A stretch of DNA of 35,280 bases from Pseudooceanicola lipolyticus (GCF_002786325.1 NZ_PGTB01000029.1:1-35280), one strand, 5' to 3'; positions 1 to 11,634 are shown, counted from the first letter of the stretch. Translations and numbers: made by a program. The notes: a model not told the origin generated them from the sequence alone.

Positions 1-315
1 GGGGCGGGCGGCATCGTGGATCAGCACCCGGGTGGGACCGCTGTCCGCCAGCGCCTCCAGCCCGTTGCGCACCGATCCGGCGCGGTCGGCGCCGCCGCGG
101 GCGACGATCAGCCCGGTTTCGCGGAACCCGTCGGCTTCGGCCATGTCCTCCGGATGCAGCACCAGGGCGATCTGGTCGATCCCCTCGGCGGCGCGAAACG
201 CCGCGATGGAGTGTTCGACCATCCGCCGCCCCGCAAGGGTTTGCCATTGCTTGGGCCGCGCCCCGCCCGCGCGCAAACCGCGTCCTGCGGCGACGATCAA
301 TGCGGCGGTCGGCAT
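1..315 (-). CDS. ispD: 2-C-methyl-D-erythritol 4-phosphate cytidylyltransferase, N-terminal part
   Basis: Only the first 105 codons are in the window; the gene runs off the left edge. The product transfers CMP from CTP to methylerythritol phosphate in the MEP isoprenoid pathway, in the cytoplasm. The start at 315 gives MPTAALIVAAG, and residues 9-24 carry the nucleotide-binding signature AAGRGLRAGGARPKQW with the conserved Arg and Lys. The visible part ends at HDAARP, another conserved IspD block. In Rhodobacteraceae the gene is often fused to ispF as ispDF; the fusion point would lie outside this window, so that cannot be judged. It diverges from dusB across a 186-base gap that contains a palindrome. 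Confidence 0.93.
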   Translation of the reverse strand, partial: MPTAALIVAAGRGLRAGGARPKQWQTLAGRRMVEHSIAAFRAAEGIDQIALVLHPEDMAEADGFRETGLIVARGGADRAGSVRNGLEALADSGPTRVLIHDAARP

Positions 316-391
316 CGGCTGGAGTCCTTCCCGGATGGTGCCGCGCCTGTGTATGCGGTGACGCGGGGCAAGACAATCGCGGGCTGGAAGT

Positions 392-408
392 TGCCTAATA
401 ATTAGGCA
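392..408. promoter_or_regulatory. 17-base perfect palindrome between ispD and dusB
   Basis: TGCCTAATAATTAGGCA is a perfect inverted repeat around a central A. It lies in the divergent ispD/dusB intergenic region. The right arm plus ATAT (ATTAGGCATAT, 401-411) recurs exactly at 493-503, where it runs into the dusB start codon. This looks like an operator with a second half-site, but I do not know the regulator. Confidence 0.45.
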
Positions 409-445
409 TATAGAGCCGTGAACCTGTCAAGATTGTCGCGCTTCG

Positions 446-474
446 TTGTGCAATTGCAGCATTTTCATTAGATA
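446..474 (+). promoter_or_regulatory. Possible dusB-ntrBC promoter
   Basis: TTGTGC (446-451) and TAGATA (469-474) are separated by 17 bases, a fair but weak housekeeping-type match. The 10-base palindrome TGCAATTGCA (449-458) overlaps the spacer. The position, 28 bases before the dusB start, is reasonable for the dusB operon promoter. The hexamers match the consensus only partly, so this is tentative. Confidence 0.28.
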
Positions 475-501
475 CCAAATATATGCTCAAGGATTAGGCA
501 T

Positions 502-1500
502 ATGACCGTTCGACTCGCTGACAACATACTGACCCCGCCGGTTTTTCTGGCCCCCATGGCCGGAATCACGGATCGACCGTTCAGGGATCTGGTGATGAGC
601 TTCGGAGCTGGGCTGGTGGTAAGTGAAATGGTGGCGAGTCAGGAAATGGTACAGGCCAAGCCGGGAGTGCGCGAACGCGCCGAACTGGGGGCCGGGGTGG
701 AAAACACCGCGGTTCAGCTGGCCGGGCGCGAGGCGCGTTGGATGGCCGAAGCTGCCCGCCGGGTCGAGGCCAACGGCGCGGCGGTGATCGATATCAACAT
801 GGGCTGCCCGGCCAAGAAGGTGACCAGCGGCTATTCCGGTTCGGCCCTGATGAAGACGCCGGACCACGCCCTGACGCTGATCGAGGCGGTGGTGAAGGCG
901 GTCGACGTGCCGGTGACGTTGAAGACCCGGCTGGGTTGGGATGACGGCATGCGCAACGCCGCCGAGATCGCCCGGCGCGCCGAGGCGGCCGGGGTCGGGA
1001 TGATCACCATCCATGGCCGCACCCGGTGTCAGTTTTACAAGGGCCGCGCCGATTGGGCGGCGATACGCGAGGTGAAAGAGGCGGTGACTGTGCCCGTGAT
1101 TGCAAATGGCGATATCACCTGTGTCGACGATGCGCGCCAGGCCTTGGCCCTGTCGGGCGCCGATGGCGTGATGGTCGGGCGCGGCGCGCAGGGCCGGCCC
1201 TGGCAGCTGGCGCGGATCGCGCAGGAACTGTTCGGCGGGCCGGCACCGCAGGTCCCGCAGGGCGCGGCACTGGCCGAGATGGTGGCGGCGCATTACCAGG
1301 CGATGCTGTCATTCTACGGCACCGAACTGGGCACGCGCGTCGCCCGGAAACACCTGGGCTGGTACATGGATCAGGCCGGCACCGGCCCGGCCCTGCGCCG
1401 CGCAGTGCTGACCGAACGCGACCCCGCGCAGGTGCTGCGCCTGCTGGCCGATGCGCTGGCCGACAGCGACGATGGCAGGCAGGAGACCGCGGCGGCATGA
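502..1500 (+). CDS. dusB: tRNA-dihydrouridine synthase (NifR3/DusB family)
   Basis: A 332-residue FMN-dependent TIM-barrel enzyme that reduces uridines in the tRNA D-loop. The N-terminal block [12 protein letters not shown] (about residues 17-28), the catalytic-cysteine motif MGCPAKKV (Cys102), TIHGRTR near 173, and the FMN phosphate-binding segments IANGDI and [13 protein letters not shown] are all present. The start at 502 is preceded by AAGGA at 489-493. In Rhodobacter capsulatus the orthologue nifR3 is the first gene of the nifR3-ntrB-ntrC operon. Here too the stop codon overlaps the ntrB start (ATGA at 1497-1500), so co-transcription is likely. Confidence 0.95.
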   Translation: MTVRLADNILTPPVFLAPMAGITDRPFRDLVMSFGAGLVVSEMVASQEMVQAKPGVRERAELGAGVENTAVQLAGREARWMAEAARRVEANGAAVIDINMGCPAKKVTSGYSGSALMKTPDHALTLIEAVVKAVDVPVTLKTRLGWDDGMRNAAEIARRAEAAGVGMITIHGRTRCQFYKGRADWAAIREVKEAVTVPVIANGDITCVDDARQALALSGADGVMVGRGAQGRPWQLARIAQELFGGPAPQVPQGAALAEMVAAHYQAMLSFYGTELGTRVARKHLGWYMDQAGTGPALRRAVLTERDPAQVLRLLADALADSDDGRQETAAA

Positions 1501-2579
1501 GGAAGGATTGTGATATCTGGGCCTCGCTGCCGGTGCCCGCTTTCCTGATCGGGGCGAATGACGCCATCGTCGATGTGAACTCGGCGGGAGAGGGGTTTCT
1601 CAACGCCTCGGCGCGTACCGTGTCGGGGCTGCCAATCTGGGATCTGATCTCGGTCGAGACCCCGATCGCCGAAGCCTTCGACAAGGCCCGCACCAACAGC
1701 ACACCGCTGTTCGTCAATGATGTCGATGTCGGGCCGGGCAGCCGCGCGCCGTTGCAATGTGCGCTGCAGATCGCCCCGCTTCAGGGCTGTCCGGGCCACA
1801 TGATCCTGATGATCACGCCGCGCGAACTGGCCGGGCGCATGACGCAAAGCCATTCGGTCAAATCCGCGGCGCAATCGGCCATCGGCATGGCCGAGATGCT
1901 GGCGCATGAGATCAAGAACCCGCTGGCCGGGATCACCGGCGCGGCGCAATTGCTGAGCATGAGCCTGTCGAAAGAGGATCTGGAACTGACCGATCTGATC
2001 GTCGCCGAAAGCCGGCGCATCGTGAAGCTGCTGGAACAGGTCGAACAGTTCGGCAATCTCAGCGCGCCGGACAAGAAACCGGTCAATATTCACGACGTGC
2101 TGGACCGGGCGCGGCGTTCGGCGCTGCTGGGATTCGGCGCGCATATGAAGATCATCGAGGATTACGATCCGTCGCTGCCCCTGGCCTATGGCGATCCCGA
2201 CCAATTGCTTCAGGTGGTGCTGAACCTGTTGAAGAACGCCTCGGAAGCCGCTGATCCAAAGGGTGGAAACATCCGCATCCACTCGTATTTCGAACATTCC
2301 TTCCGGCTGCGGCGCAGCGACGGCACCGGCCAGTCTCTGCCACTGCAGGTCGAAATTATTGACGACGGGCCGGGCTTGCCGGACAAAATCAGGGACGACA
2401 TATTCGATCCCTTCGTTTCAGGGCGCGAAAACGGCACAGGCCTGGGGCTCGCGCTTGTCAGCAAGATCATTTCCGATCACGACGGCTGGATTTCCGTAAG
2501 TTCAGTTCCGGGCCACACCGTATTCCGCCTGTCCCTGCCGCGTGTGCCGCGGGGGATGCAACTCGAGGAGACAAGTTAA
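1497..2579 (+). CDS. ntrB: Nitrogen regulation sensor histidine kinase NtrB
   Basis: 360 residues, cytosolic and without membrane segments. An N-terminal PAS-like sensor (about 1-115) precedes a dimerisation and phosphotransfer helix with [12 protein letters not shown] (phospho-acceptor His137). The ATP-binding domain carries NLLKNASEA (N box), DDGPGLP (G1) and GTGLGLALV (G2). NtrB phosphorylates or dephosphorylates NtrC according to PII signalling, linking nitrogen status to transcription. The start is set at ATG 1497, overlapping the dusB stop by four bases, because the upstream in-frame extension is an out-of-frame shadow of dusB. Its stop overlaps the ntrC start (TAATG). Confidence 0.95.
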   Translation: MRKDCDIWASLPVPAFLIGANDAIVDVNSAGEGFLNASARTVSGLPIWDLISVETPIAEAFDKARTNSTPLFVNDVDVGPGSRAPLQCALQIAPLQGCPGHMILMITPRELAGRMTQSHSVKSAAQSAIGMAEMLAHEIKNPLAGITGAAQLLSMSLSKEDLELTDLIVAESRRIVKLLEQVEQFGNLSAPDKKPVNIHDVLDRARRSALLGFGAHMKIIEDYDPSLPLAYGDPDQLLQVVLNLLKNASEAADPKGGNIRIHSYFEHSFRLRRSDGTGQSLPLQVEIIDDGPGLPDKIRDDIFDPFVSGRENGTGLGLALVSKIISDHDGWISVSSVPGHTVFRLSLPRVPRGMQLEETS

Positions 2580-3946
2580 TGGATGGCACAGTACTGGTTG
2601 CCGATGACGACCGCACGATTCGCACGGTCCTGACCCAGGCGCTGACCCGCGCGGGGTGCAAGGTGCACGCGACCAGCTCGCTCACCACGCTGATGCGCTG
2701 GGTCGGCGAGGGCAAGGGCGACGTGGTCATCTCGGATGTGATCATGCCGGATGGCAACGGGCTCGAGATGCTGCCGAAGATCGGCCAGGATCGGCCCGGC
2801 CTGCCGGTGATCGTGATCTCGGCACAGAACACCATCATGACCGCGATCCAGGCGGCCGAGGCGGAAGCCTATGACTATCTGCCGAAACCCTTCGACCTGC
2901 CGGATCTGATGAAGCGGACGGCGCGGGCGCTGGAACTGAAGCGGCACGCGCCGGCCAGCGCGCAGGCGCCCAGCGACGACCGCCCCGACGAATTGCCGCT
3001 GGTTGGCCGCACCCAGGTGATGCAGGCGCTGTACCGGCTGGTGGCGCGGGTGATGAACACCGACCTGCCGGTGCTGATCTCGGGCGAAAGCGGCACCGGC
3101 AAATCGTTGATCGCGCGGGCGATCCACGATTTTTCCGACCGCCGTTCGATGCCGTTTGTCACCGTGACCTCGGCCGATCTGCTGGAGCTGGAAGGCCCGG
3201 CGCGGGTGCTGGCGCGGGTCAAGGGCGGCACGCTGCTGATCGACGAGATCGGCGATATCGATGACGAGATCCAGGCCCGTATCGTGCGGATGATGGATGC
3301 GCCGGGCGACAATGTTCCGCGCTTCATGGCGACCAGCCAGACCAACCTGACCGCCGCGATGGAATCGGGCCAGGTGCGCCAGGATCTCTATTACCGGTTG
3401 AGCGGTGCCATCGTGCATGTGCCGGCCCTGCGCGAGCGGGTGGATGACGTGCCGCTGCTGGCGCAACACTTCCTGGGCCGGGCCGAGCGCGAGGGTGCGC
3501 CCAAACGCTGGCTGAGCAACGAGGCCGAGGAACTGTTCCGCGCCTATAGCTGGCCGGGCAATGTGCGGCAGCTGGAAAACGCCATCCGCCGGCTGGTGCT
3601 GACCAGCCGCGCCGACGAGATCGCCCGCGCCGAGGTGGAACAGGTGCTGGGCTCGCAGCCCGAGATGGAACCGGTGCTGGGCGGCGGTGACAGCGAAAAG
3701 CTGGCCGCATCGGTTGCGCGCCACCTGCGCCGCTACTTTGATCTGCACGGGAACATGCTGCCGCCGCCGGGGCTGTACGCTCGAATCCTGAAGGAAGTGG
3801 AATCGCCCTTGATCGAAATCGCGCTGGAAGCGACCGGTGGAAATCAGGCTAAATGCGCGGACCTTCTGGGCATAAACCGCAATACTTTGCGCAAGAAGAT
3901 CTCGGATCTCGATATACAGGTGACACGGCGCCGCAAATTGATGTAA
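2579..3946 (+). CDS. ntrC: Nitrogen regulation response regulator NtrC, form lacking GAFTGA
   Basis: 455 residues with the receiver-AAA+-Fis HTH order. The receiver has the acidic pocket D9-D11, phospho-acceptor Asp53 and Lys103. The AAA+ domain has Walker A GESGTGKS (169-176) and Walker B LLIDEIGD (Asp222, Glu223). The stretch between them is about 20 residues shorter than in usual sigma-54 activators, and the loop with GAFTGA is absent. The C-terminus [20 protein letters not shown] is a Fis-type DNA-binding helix-turn-helix. Rhodobacter capsulatus NtrC is known to lack the same loop and to activate sigma-70 promoters, so this protein probably does likewise. The start overlaps the ntrB stop. 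About 99 bases with two short GC-rich hairpins and no T tract separate it from ntrY. Confidence 0.95.
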   Translation: MDGTVLVADDDRTIRTVLTQALTRAGCKVHATSSLTTLMRWVGEGKGDVVISDVIMPDGNGLEMLPKIGQDRPGLPVIVISAQNTIMTAIQAAEAEAYDYLPKPFDLPDLMKRTARALELKRHAPASAQAPSDDRPDELPLVGRTQVMQALYRLVARVMNTDLPVLISGESGTGKSLIARAIHDFSDRRSMPFVTVTSADLLELEGPARVLARVKGGTLLIDEIGDIDDEIQARIVRMMDAPGDNVPRFMATSQTNLTAAMESGQVRQDLYYRLSGAIVHVPALRERVDDVPLLAQHFLGRAEREGAPKRWLSNEAEELFRAYSWPGNVRQLENAIRRLVLTSRADEIARAEVEQVLGSQPEMEPVLGGGDSEKLAASVARHLRRYFDLHGNMLPPPGLYARILKEVESPLIEIALEATGGNQAKCADLLGINRNTLRKKISDLDIQVTRRRKLM

Positions 3947-4045
3947 AAACGCCACAGAAGCGTGGCGGCCCGGTTTCATTGGCCGGGATGACCACGACAT
4001 ATGGCGGTTCGCCGCGAGAGCGGTACATCAAGGTGAGGGCAGCGG

Positions 4046-6333
4046 GTGGTTTCCCGGTCACAAAGCCGACCCTTCCTGGCGTTCAACAGGTGGCGCCGGA
4101 CCCGGCGTGCAAAAAACGTCGCGGCCCTCGGGCTCGTGGTGCTGGGGCCTATCCTGGCGCTGGTGACGTTCCTGGCCATGGGCACGCTGGAACGCGGCCC
4201 GTCGGACAACGCCCTGCGATTCGCGCTGCTGGCCGATCTGGTCTATGTGCTGGTGGTGGTGACGCTGGTGCTGGCCCAGATCGGCCGGATCATCGTGGCG
4301 CGGCGGGCCAAATCGGCCGGATCCCGCCTGCACCTGCGCCTGATCGGGGCCTTTGCCCTGCTGGCGCTGATCCCCTCGATCACCATGGCGGTGTTTGCCG
4401 GCCTCACCTTCAATATCGGCCTGGAAGGCTGGTTCTCGGATCGGGTCAGCCGGGTGGTGGGCAATTCGCTGGCCGCGGCCGAGGCCTATGAGGCCGAACA
4501 GCGCGAAGACCTCGAAGAGGACGCCGCCGCGCTGGCCAATGTGCTGAACACCAGCCGCCGCGCCATCGTGTTCATGAACGATGCCGAGTTGCGCCAGATC
4601 CTGGCGCAGACCCAGCCGCAGATCCAGCGCGGGCTGCGCGAGGCCTATGTGATCGACGGCACCGGCGAGATCCGGGCGCGGGGCGAACGCTCTTACCTGT
4701 TCGATTTCGAACGTCCCAGCGCGGAACAGATCGAAGATGCCAGCCAGCACGGGCTGCTGGTGATCCAGGACTGGGACAATAACGAGTTTCGCGCCCTGGT
4801 GCGGCTGGATGCCTTTGTCGACCGGTTCCTCTATGTCAGCCGCAATGTCGACGGCAAAATCCTGAGCCTGCTGGACGAAACCCAGGAAACCATCCGGTTT
4901 TACCAGCAATTGGAAAGCGAACGGGGCCGCGTGGTTCTGGAATTCGGGCTGCTGTACGTCGGTTTCGCGGTGATCCTGATCCTGGCGGCGATCTGGCTGG
5001 GCCTGTGGTTTGCCGAGCGATTGTCGCGCCCGGTCGGGCGGCTGACACTGGCCGCGCAGCAGGTCGGCGCCGGCGATCTGGACGTGCATGTGATCGAGGG
5101 CGACAGCCGCGACGAGATCGGCATGCTGGGGCGCTATTTCAACCAGATGACCCGGCAATTGAAGGCCCAGCGCGACGCGCTGCTGGACAATACGCGCCAG
5201 ATCGAAAGCCGCCGCCGGCTGTTCGATTCCGTGCTGTCCTCGGTCACCTCCGGTGTGGTGGGGCTGGATGCGCAGGGCCGGGTCGCCTTTGCCAACCGCT
5301 CGGCCCAGCGGCTGCTGGACTGGACCGGCGAGGGGTATTCGGTGGCGCTTGCGGTGGCGGTCCCGGAATTCGGCCCGCTGTTTGACGAGATGAAGGCGGC
5401 GGGGGCCGAGACCATTCAGGGCGAGGTGAAGGTGTCGCGCCAGCGCCGGCTGGAAAACCTGCTGGTGCGCATGGCGACCCGGCGGCGCGAGGATGGCGGG
5501 CTGGAAGGCTATGTGGTGGCGTTCGACGACGTCACCGACCTGGTCAGCGCCCAGCGCATGGCGGCCTGGGGCGATGTCGCCCGCCGCATCGCCCATGAGA
5601 TCAAGAATCCGCTGACCCCGATCCAGCTCAGCGCCGAACGGATCAAGCGCAAGTTCGCGCCGATGGTGGGCGAAGACCGGGACCGGCTGGAATCGATGAC
5701 CGACGTGATCGTGCGCCAGACCGGCGATCTGCGCCGCATCGTCGACGAGTTTTCCAAATTCGCCCGGATGCCGCAGCCCGACCGCCATGCCGAGGACCTG
5801 AGCGCGCTGGTGCGCGACGCGGTGCTGCTGCAGCAGACCGGACAGCCGGAGGTGGCGGTCAAATCCGATCTTCCGCAGGAATCGCTGACCGTCGAGGTCG
5901 ACGCGACGATGATCAGCCAGGCGTTGACCAACCTGATCAAGAATGCCGGCGAAGCCATTGAAACATTACAGAAGAAAGGTCCGCCCGATGACCTGAAGCC
6001 GGAGATCCGGGTCACCCTGCGCCGCGATGGGACCGAGTATGAAATCACCATCGCCGACAATGGCATCGGCCTGCCCGAAGACCGGGCGCGGCTGTTCGAA
6101 CCCTATGTCACCACCCGCGACGAAGGCACCGGCCTGGGTCTGCCGATCGTCAAGAAGATCATCGAGGAACATGGTGGCACGTTGGCATTAACCGACGCGC
6201 CGGTTTTCGAAGGTCAATCCCATTATGGCGCGATGGCCGTGATCCGGCTGTCCGCGGGGCCGCTTGCGGCCTGTCCCCCCCCAGAGACGCCGGAAGATTT
6301 GGCGAAGAAACCAACAGAAGAAGCAGGATCGAA

Positions 6334-6337
<4 letters not shown>
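4046..6337 (+). CDS. ntrY: Membrane sensor histidine kinase NtrY
   Basis: 763 residues. Three N-terminal membrane helices (about 24-46, 57-80, 93-117) and a fourth near 297-320 enclose an extracytoplasmic sensor of about 180 residues. HAMP (about 320-375) and PAS (about 390-490) domains follow. The kinase core has [14 protein letters not shown] (phospho-acceptor His517), NLIKNAGEA, DNGIGLP and GTGLGLPIVKKI. NtrY phosphorylates NtrX and is tied to nitrogen and, in several alphaproteobacteria, redox or cell-envelope control. The start is GTG at 4046 with a purine-rich AAGGTGAGGG upstream. The stop overlaps the ntrX ATG (ATGA), so the pair is translationally coupled. Confidence 0.94.
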
Positions 6338-7749
<1,412 letters not shown>

Positions 7750-7770
7750 CGCCCGGACCCAGCGCGGCGG

Positions 7771-8250
7771 TTAGTTCGCGCTCACCGGGTTGACGATCTG
7801 CCAACTGCCATCGTCGTAGCGGATGGCGCAGGAGGCCTCGGTCAGCTGCGGCAGCCGCTGCGTGCTGCGGGGAGGGGCGGCGCGTTTCACCGCCTCGGAA
7901 CAGCGCGGGATGCTGACCGGCTGATAGCCGCGCTGGGCCATGCAGATGTTTTCCACCCGGCCGCGCAGGTTGGCATTCACATCGACCGTATAGTAACCGC
8001 CGCTGACCCAGTAGCCGGGCCGCCGGAAACAGTTGCCATTGGCATCGCAGACCAGCGGGCCGGGGACGAAGGTGGGCGGATGCCGACGAATCTGGTTGGC
8101 CACCGGCGCGTCGCGCAGGGCCGCGACCTCGCAATCGGTGCGGTCGGTGTTCAGGCGGGTGACGCTGACACCGGGCTGGTGATAGATCGACAGCGGCGCG
8201 CAGGCGGTCAGGCCGGCGAGAACCGCGGATAGAAAGAAAACGGATCTCAT
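7771..8250 (-). CDS. Small lipoprotein of unknown function
   Basis: 159 residues from ATG 8250. The N-terminus MRSVFFLSAVLAGLTAC is a short lipoprotein signal with lipobox LTAC, so Cys17 would be lipidated and the protein exported. The mature part contains RLNTDRTDCEVAAL near the N-terminus, FVPGPLVCDANGNCFRRPGYW in the middle and a C-terminal DDGSWQIVNP. Five or so conserved-looking cysteines suggest disulfides. A longer reading frame to 8316 exists, but it would place 22 residues before the signal peptide, so I reject that start. It converges on ntrX and diverges from trkA. I do not recognise a function. Confidence 0.75.
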   Translation of the reverse strand: MRSVFFLSAVLAGLTACAPLSIYHQPGVSVTRLNTDRTDCEVAALRDAPVANQIRRHPPTFVPGPLVCDANGNCFRRPGYWVSGGYYTVDVNANLRGRVENICMAQRGYQPVSIPRCSEAVKRAAPPRSTQRLPQLTEASCAIRYDDGSWQIVNPVSAN

Positions 8251-8354
8251 GACCGCAGTTTCGCGCGCTGCGGGAGCAAAGACAATTGAATTGACCGTGA
8301 CTGGGGCTTCTGTCATGCACGGGTCTTGGCAGACCGGGCCAGAGGGCGAAGGGC

Positions 8355-9725
8355 ATGAAGGTCATCATTTGCGGCGCGGGGCAGGTGGGCTGGCAGATCG
8401 CCCGGCACCTGTCGGGCGAAATGAACGATGTCACCGTTGTCGACAACAATGCCGACCTGGTGCGCCGCGCCACCGATACGCTGGATGTGCAGGGGATTGC
8501 CGGCTTTGCCAGCTATCCCGACGTGCTGGAACGGGCCGGCGCGCGCGATGCCGACATGATCATCGCCGCCACCCATTCCGACGAGGTCAATATGGTGACC
8601 TGCCAGGTGGCGCATTCGGTGTTCTCGATCAACCGCAAGGTTGCGCGCCTGCGGGCGCAATCCTACCTGACGGCGATCTATTCCGACCTGTACCGGCGCG
8701 AGCATCTGCCGATCGACGTGGTGATCTCGCCCGAGCGCGAGGTCGCCGCCGCGGCGATGCAGCGGCTGTCGGCGCCGGCGGCCTTCGACACCGAGACCTT
8801 CCTCGATGGCAAGGCGCAGATGATGGGCATCAACATCACCGAGGATTGCCCGATCATCAACACGGCGCTGCGCCAGCTGACCGACCTGTTTTCCACCCTG
8901 CGCGCGATCGTGGTGGGGATCCGGCGCGACGGCACCCTGTTTGCGCCCGATCCCGAGGACCAGCTGTTTCCGGGCGATGACTGCTATGTGTTCAGCCATA
9001 TCGACGATGTTGCCCGGACGCTGGAAGTGTTCGGCAAAAGCCAGAAGAAGCAGGAGCGCATCGTCGTGGTCGGCGGCGGCAACGTCGGCCTGACGGTGGC
9101 GCGCGCGCTGGAAAAGCGCCGCCTGCGCACCAAGGTGATCGAACGCAGCCGCGCCAATGCCGAACGCGCCGCCGAGGCGCTGGAGCGCACCATCGTGCTG
9201 CATGGCGACGGGCTGGACAGCGCGCTGCTGAGCGAGGCCGGGATCTCGCGCGCCGATGCGATGCTGGCGGTGACCGACGATGACAAGACCAACATGCTGG
9301 CCGCGGTGCGGGCGCGGGCCGAGGGCTGCCCCTATGTGGTGGCGCTGATCAACGATCCGACGCTGGTGCCGCTGATGGCACCGCTGGGCATCGACGCCTA
9401 TATCAACCCGCGCGCCACCACCGTCAGCTCGATCCTGCGCCATATCCGCCATGGCCGGGTGCGCCAGGTCTATTCCATCGGCGATGCCGAGGCCGAGATG
9501 ATCGAGGCCGAGGTGATGTCGACCTCGCCGCTGGCCGGGCAGGCGGTGCGCGATATCGACTTTCCCGAGGGTGTGCTGATCGGCGCGGTGATGCGCGGTG
9601 GCGAGGTGAAGCGCCCGGTCGGGTCGTTCCGCATCGAGGCCGGCGATGTGATCACCCTGTTCGCCATGGCGGCGGATGTGCCAGAGGTCGAGAGGCTGCT
9701 GCAGGTCTCGATCGATTTTTTCTGA
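8355..9725 (+). CDS. trkA: Trk potassium uptake system regulatory subunit TrkA
   Basis: 456 residues with two tandem RCK units. Each starts with a Rossmann motif: GAGQVGWQIA at about residue 7 and GGGNVGLTVA at about 236. Each is followed by a TrkA-C domain, the second ending with PVGSFRIEAGDVITLFA. TrkA is the cytoplasmic nucleotide-binding ring that gates the TrkH channel. The ATG at 8355 follows the purine-rich GAGGGCGAAGGGC. trkH begins four bases after the stop, so the two form an operon. Placement between ntrYX and hfq is usual in alphaproteobacteria. Confidence 0.95.
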   Translation: MKVIICGAGQVGWQIARHLSGEMNDVTVVDNNADLVRRATDTLDVQGIAGFASYPDVLERAGARDADMIIAATHSDEVNMVTCQVAHSVFSINRKVARLRAQSYLTAIYSDLYRREHLPIDVVISPEREVAAAAMQRLSAPAAFDTETFLDGKAQMMGINITEDCPIINTALRQLTDLFSTLRAIVVGIRRDGTLFAPDPEDQLFPGDDCYVFSHIDDVARTLEVFGKSQKKQERIVVVGGGNVGLTVARALEKRRLRTKVIERSRANAERAAEALERTIVLHGDGLDSALLSEAGISRADAMLAVTDDDKTNMLAAVRARAEGCPYVVALINDPTLVPLMAPLGIDAYINPRATTVSSILRHIRHGRVRQVYSIGDAEAEMIEAEVMSTSPLAGQAVRDIDFPEGVLIGAVMRGGEVKRPVGSFRIEAGDVITLFAMAADVPEVERLLQVSIDFF

Positions 9726-9728
9726 CCG

Positions 9729-11261
9729 ATGCGGGCTCAGGATATTCCCGGCCCGTTCATGCGTTTGCCGCTGTTCCTGCAAATCTGCGGCATCGCCTCG
9801 CTGGCCATGTACCTGCCCGCGGCACATGCGCTGGTGCGCGACGATCACCCGGCGTCGCGGTCGTTCTTCTATGCCGGGACCATGGGCCTGATCGTGGTGA
9901 CGCTGGTGGCGCTGTCGATGGGTGGACGCCCGTCGCGCCACGGGCCGGTCAGCCAGTTGCTGTCGCTGTTGGCGACCTTCCTGCTGTTGCCCGCCTTCCT
10001 GGCCGTGCCGCTGCACCATGCGCTGGGCACCACCAGCTTCATGAATACCTATTTCGACATGGTCAGCGCCCTGACCACCACCGGCGCCGACATCTTCGGC
10101 GACCCGGCACGCCTGGTCAGTACGCTGCACCTGTGGCGGGCCGAGGTCGGCTGGCTGGGCGGGTTGCTGATGTGGATTGCCGCGTCGGCGATCCTGGCGC
10201 CGATGAGCCTGGGCGGGTTCGAGGTGACGGCGCGCGGTGAACCCGGGCGCGGCGTCGGCGGGCCGGGCGAGATGCGCCGCCTGGATCCGCGCCTCAGGCT
10301 GGCACGGGTGGCACGCACGCTGGCCCCGATCTATGCCGCCCTGACCGTGGTGATCTGGATCCTGCTGCTGCTGCTGGGCGATGATTCGCTGACCGCGCTG
10401 TGCCATGCGATGTCGGTGATGGCGACCTCGGGCATTTCCCCGGTCGGCGGCTTGTCGGGGGCGCAATCGGGCGTGTCCGGCGAGGCGATCCTGTTCCTGT
10501 TCATGTTTTTTGCGCTGTCGCGGCTGACCTTTTCAGGTGATACCGCGGTGCGCGGCTATGCCCGGCTGGACCGCGACCCGGAATTCCGCATCGGGCTGCT
10601 GGTGGTGGTCGTGCTGCCGCTGCTTCTGTTCCTGCGCCATTGGTGGGGGGCGCTGGACATCACCGCCAGCGAACCGGCGGTCTCGGCGCTGCGCGCGCTA
10701 TGGGGGTCGCTGTTCACGGTGATGTCCTTCCTGACCACCACCGGGTTCGAAAGCGCCGACTGGGACACCGCGCGGCAATGGTCGGGACTTGGCACGCCGG
10801 GATTGATCCTGATGGGCCTGGCGTTGATCGGCGGCGGGGTGGCGACCACCGCCGGCGGGGTCAAGCTGTTGCGGGTTTATGTGCTGTATCTCAACGGCCT
10901 GCGCGAATTGGAGCGGCTGGTGCATCCCTCTTCGGTCGGCGGCGGCGGCATGCAGGGCGCGCGTATTCAGAAGGACGGCGCCTTTATCGCCTGGCTGTTC
11001 TTCATGCTGTTCGCGCTGTCGATGGCCTTTGTCACCTGCACGTTGGCCGCCCTGGGAGTGACCTTCGACCAGGCGCTGGTGCTGAGCATCGCGGCGCTGT
11101 CCACCACCGGGCCGCTGATCGAAAGCGTGGCGGAAAATCCGATCCGGCTGGTCGAACTGAACGCCGCGGCAAAAGGCGTCCTGTGCGGTGCCATGGTGTT
11201 GGGACGCTTGGAAACGCTGGCAATTGTGGCCCTGCTGGCCCCGGATTTGTGGCGGCGCTGA
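9729..11261 (+). CDS. trkH: Trk potassium uptake channel subunit TrkH
   Basis: 510 residues of integral membrane protein with four pseudo-repeats, each with a pore loop: TTTGADIF, MATSGISP, TTTGFESADW and STTGPL. The single glycines in these loops are the hallmark of SKT-family potassium transporters. Length and order fit TrkH. It takes up potassium together with TrkA, encoded directly upstream with a three-base gap. The stop is followed by 133 bases before hfq, with a T tract but only a weak stem. Confidence 0.93.
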   Translation: MRAQDIPGPFMRLPLFLQICGIASLAMYLPAAHALVRDDHPASRSFFYAGTMGLIVVTLVALSMGGRPSRHGPVSQLLSLLATFLLLPAFLAVPLHHALGTTSFMNTYFDMVSALTTTGADIFGDPARLVSTLHLWRAEVGWLGGLLMWIAASAILAPMSLGGFEVTARGEPGRGVGGPGEMRRLDPRLRLARVARTLAPIYAALTVVIWILLLLLGDDSLTALCHAMSVMATSGISPVGGLSGAQSGVSGEAILFLFMFFALSRLTFSGDTAVRGYARLDRDPEFRIGLLVVVVLPLLLFLRHWWGALDITASEPAVSALRALWGSLFTVMSFLTTTGFESADWDTARQWSGLGTPGLILMGLALIGGGVATTAGGVKLLRVYVLYLNGLRELERLVHPSSVGGGGMQGARIQKDGAFIAWLFFMLFALSMAFVTCTLAALGVTFDQALVLSIAALSTTGPLIESVAENPIRLVELNAAAKGVLCGAMVLGRLETLAIVALLAPDLWRR

Positions 11262-11394
11262 GAGCGGTCCGAAAGCCCGAGTTTAACAGGCTGTTTTTTT
11301 GGGTGGAATCTCCCCCCTGCACACTCCATACTTGTTCGAAGGGGCGCGGAACTGGACGGCGCGTAGCAAGAAAAAAAGGCGAGTTTATCAACAA

Positions 11395-11634
11395 ATGGCT
11401 TCGGACAGACAGAATCTTCAGGACGCGTTTCTGAACCATGTGCGCAAAACCAAGGTTCCGGTCACCATTTTCCTGATCAACGGCGTCAAGCTGCAGGGCG
11501 TGATCACCTGGTTTGACAATTTCTGTGTGCTGCTGCGCCGCGACGGTCAGTCCCAGCTTGTGTATAAGCATGCGATCTCGACCATCATGCCGGCGCAGCC
11601 GATCAGCCTTTACGAGGGCGAAGACAACTCTTGA
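11395..11634 (+). CDS. hfq: RNA chaperone Hfq
   Basis: 79 residues, usual for alphaproteobacterial Hfq. The Sm1 fold is visible from [13 protein letters not shown] to [20 protein letters not shown], and Sm2 has YKHAIST with Tyr57, Lys58 and His59 equivalent to the RNA-binding YKH of E. coli. The ATG at 11395 is chosen because [10 protein letters not shown] is the usual N-terminus; an upstream in-frame extension to 11299 has no conserved features. Hfq binds small RNAs and U-rich tails. Its stop overlaps the TTG start of hflX. Confidence 0.96.
   Translation: MASDRQNLQDAFLNHVRKTKVPVTIFLINGVKLQGVITWFDNFCVLLRRDGQSQLVYKHAISTIMPAQPISLYEGEDNS

Noticed and set aside
3949-3996. Two small hairpins between ntrC and ntrY as terminators
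   Set aside because: Stems of five to six base pairs and no T tract; ntrYX may still be partly co-transcribed with ntrC.
5825-5836. CTGC-N4-GCAG, a PhaR-like motif
   Set aside because: It is inside the ntrY coding sequence in a CTG/CAG codon run, so it is chance.
8313-10466. Open frame of 717 codons antisense to trkA-trkH
   Set aside because: The same GC-driven artefact; both true genes on the other strand have all family motifs.
11270-11298. Terminator after trkH (AGCC/GGCT with a T tract)
   Set aside because: The stem has only four base pairs and a long loop; the T tract alone is not enough.
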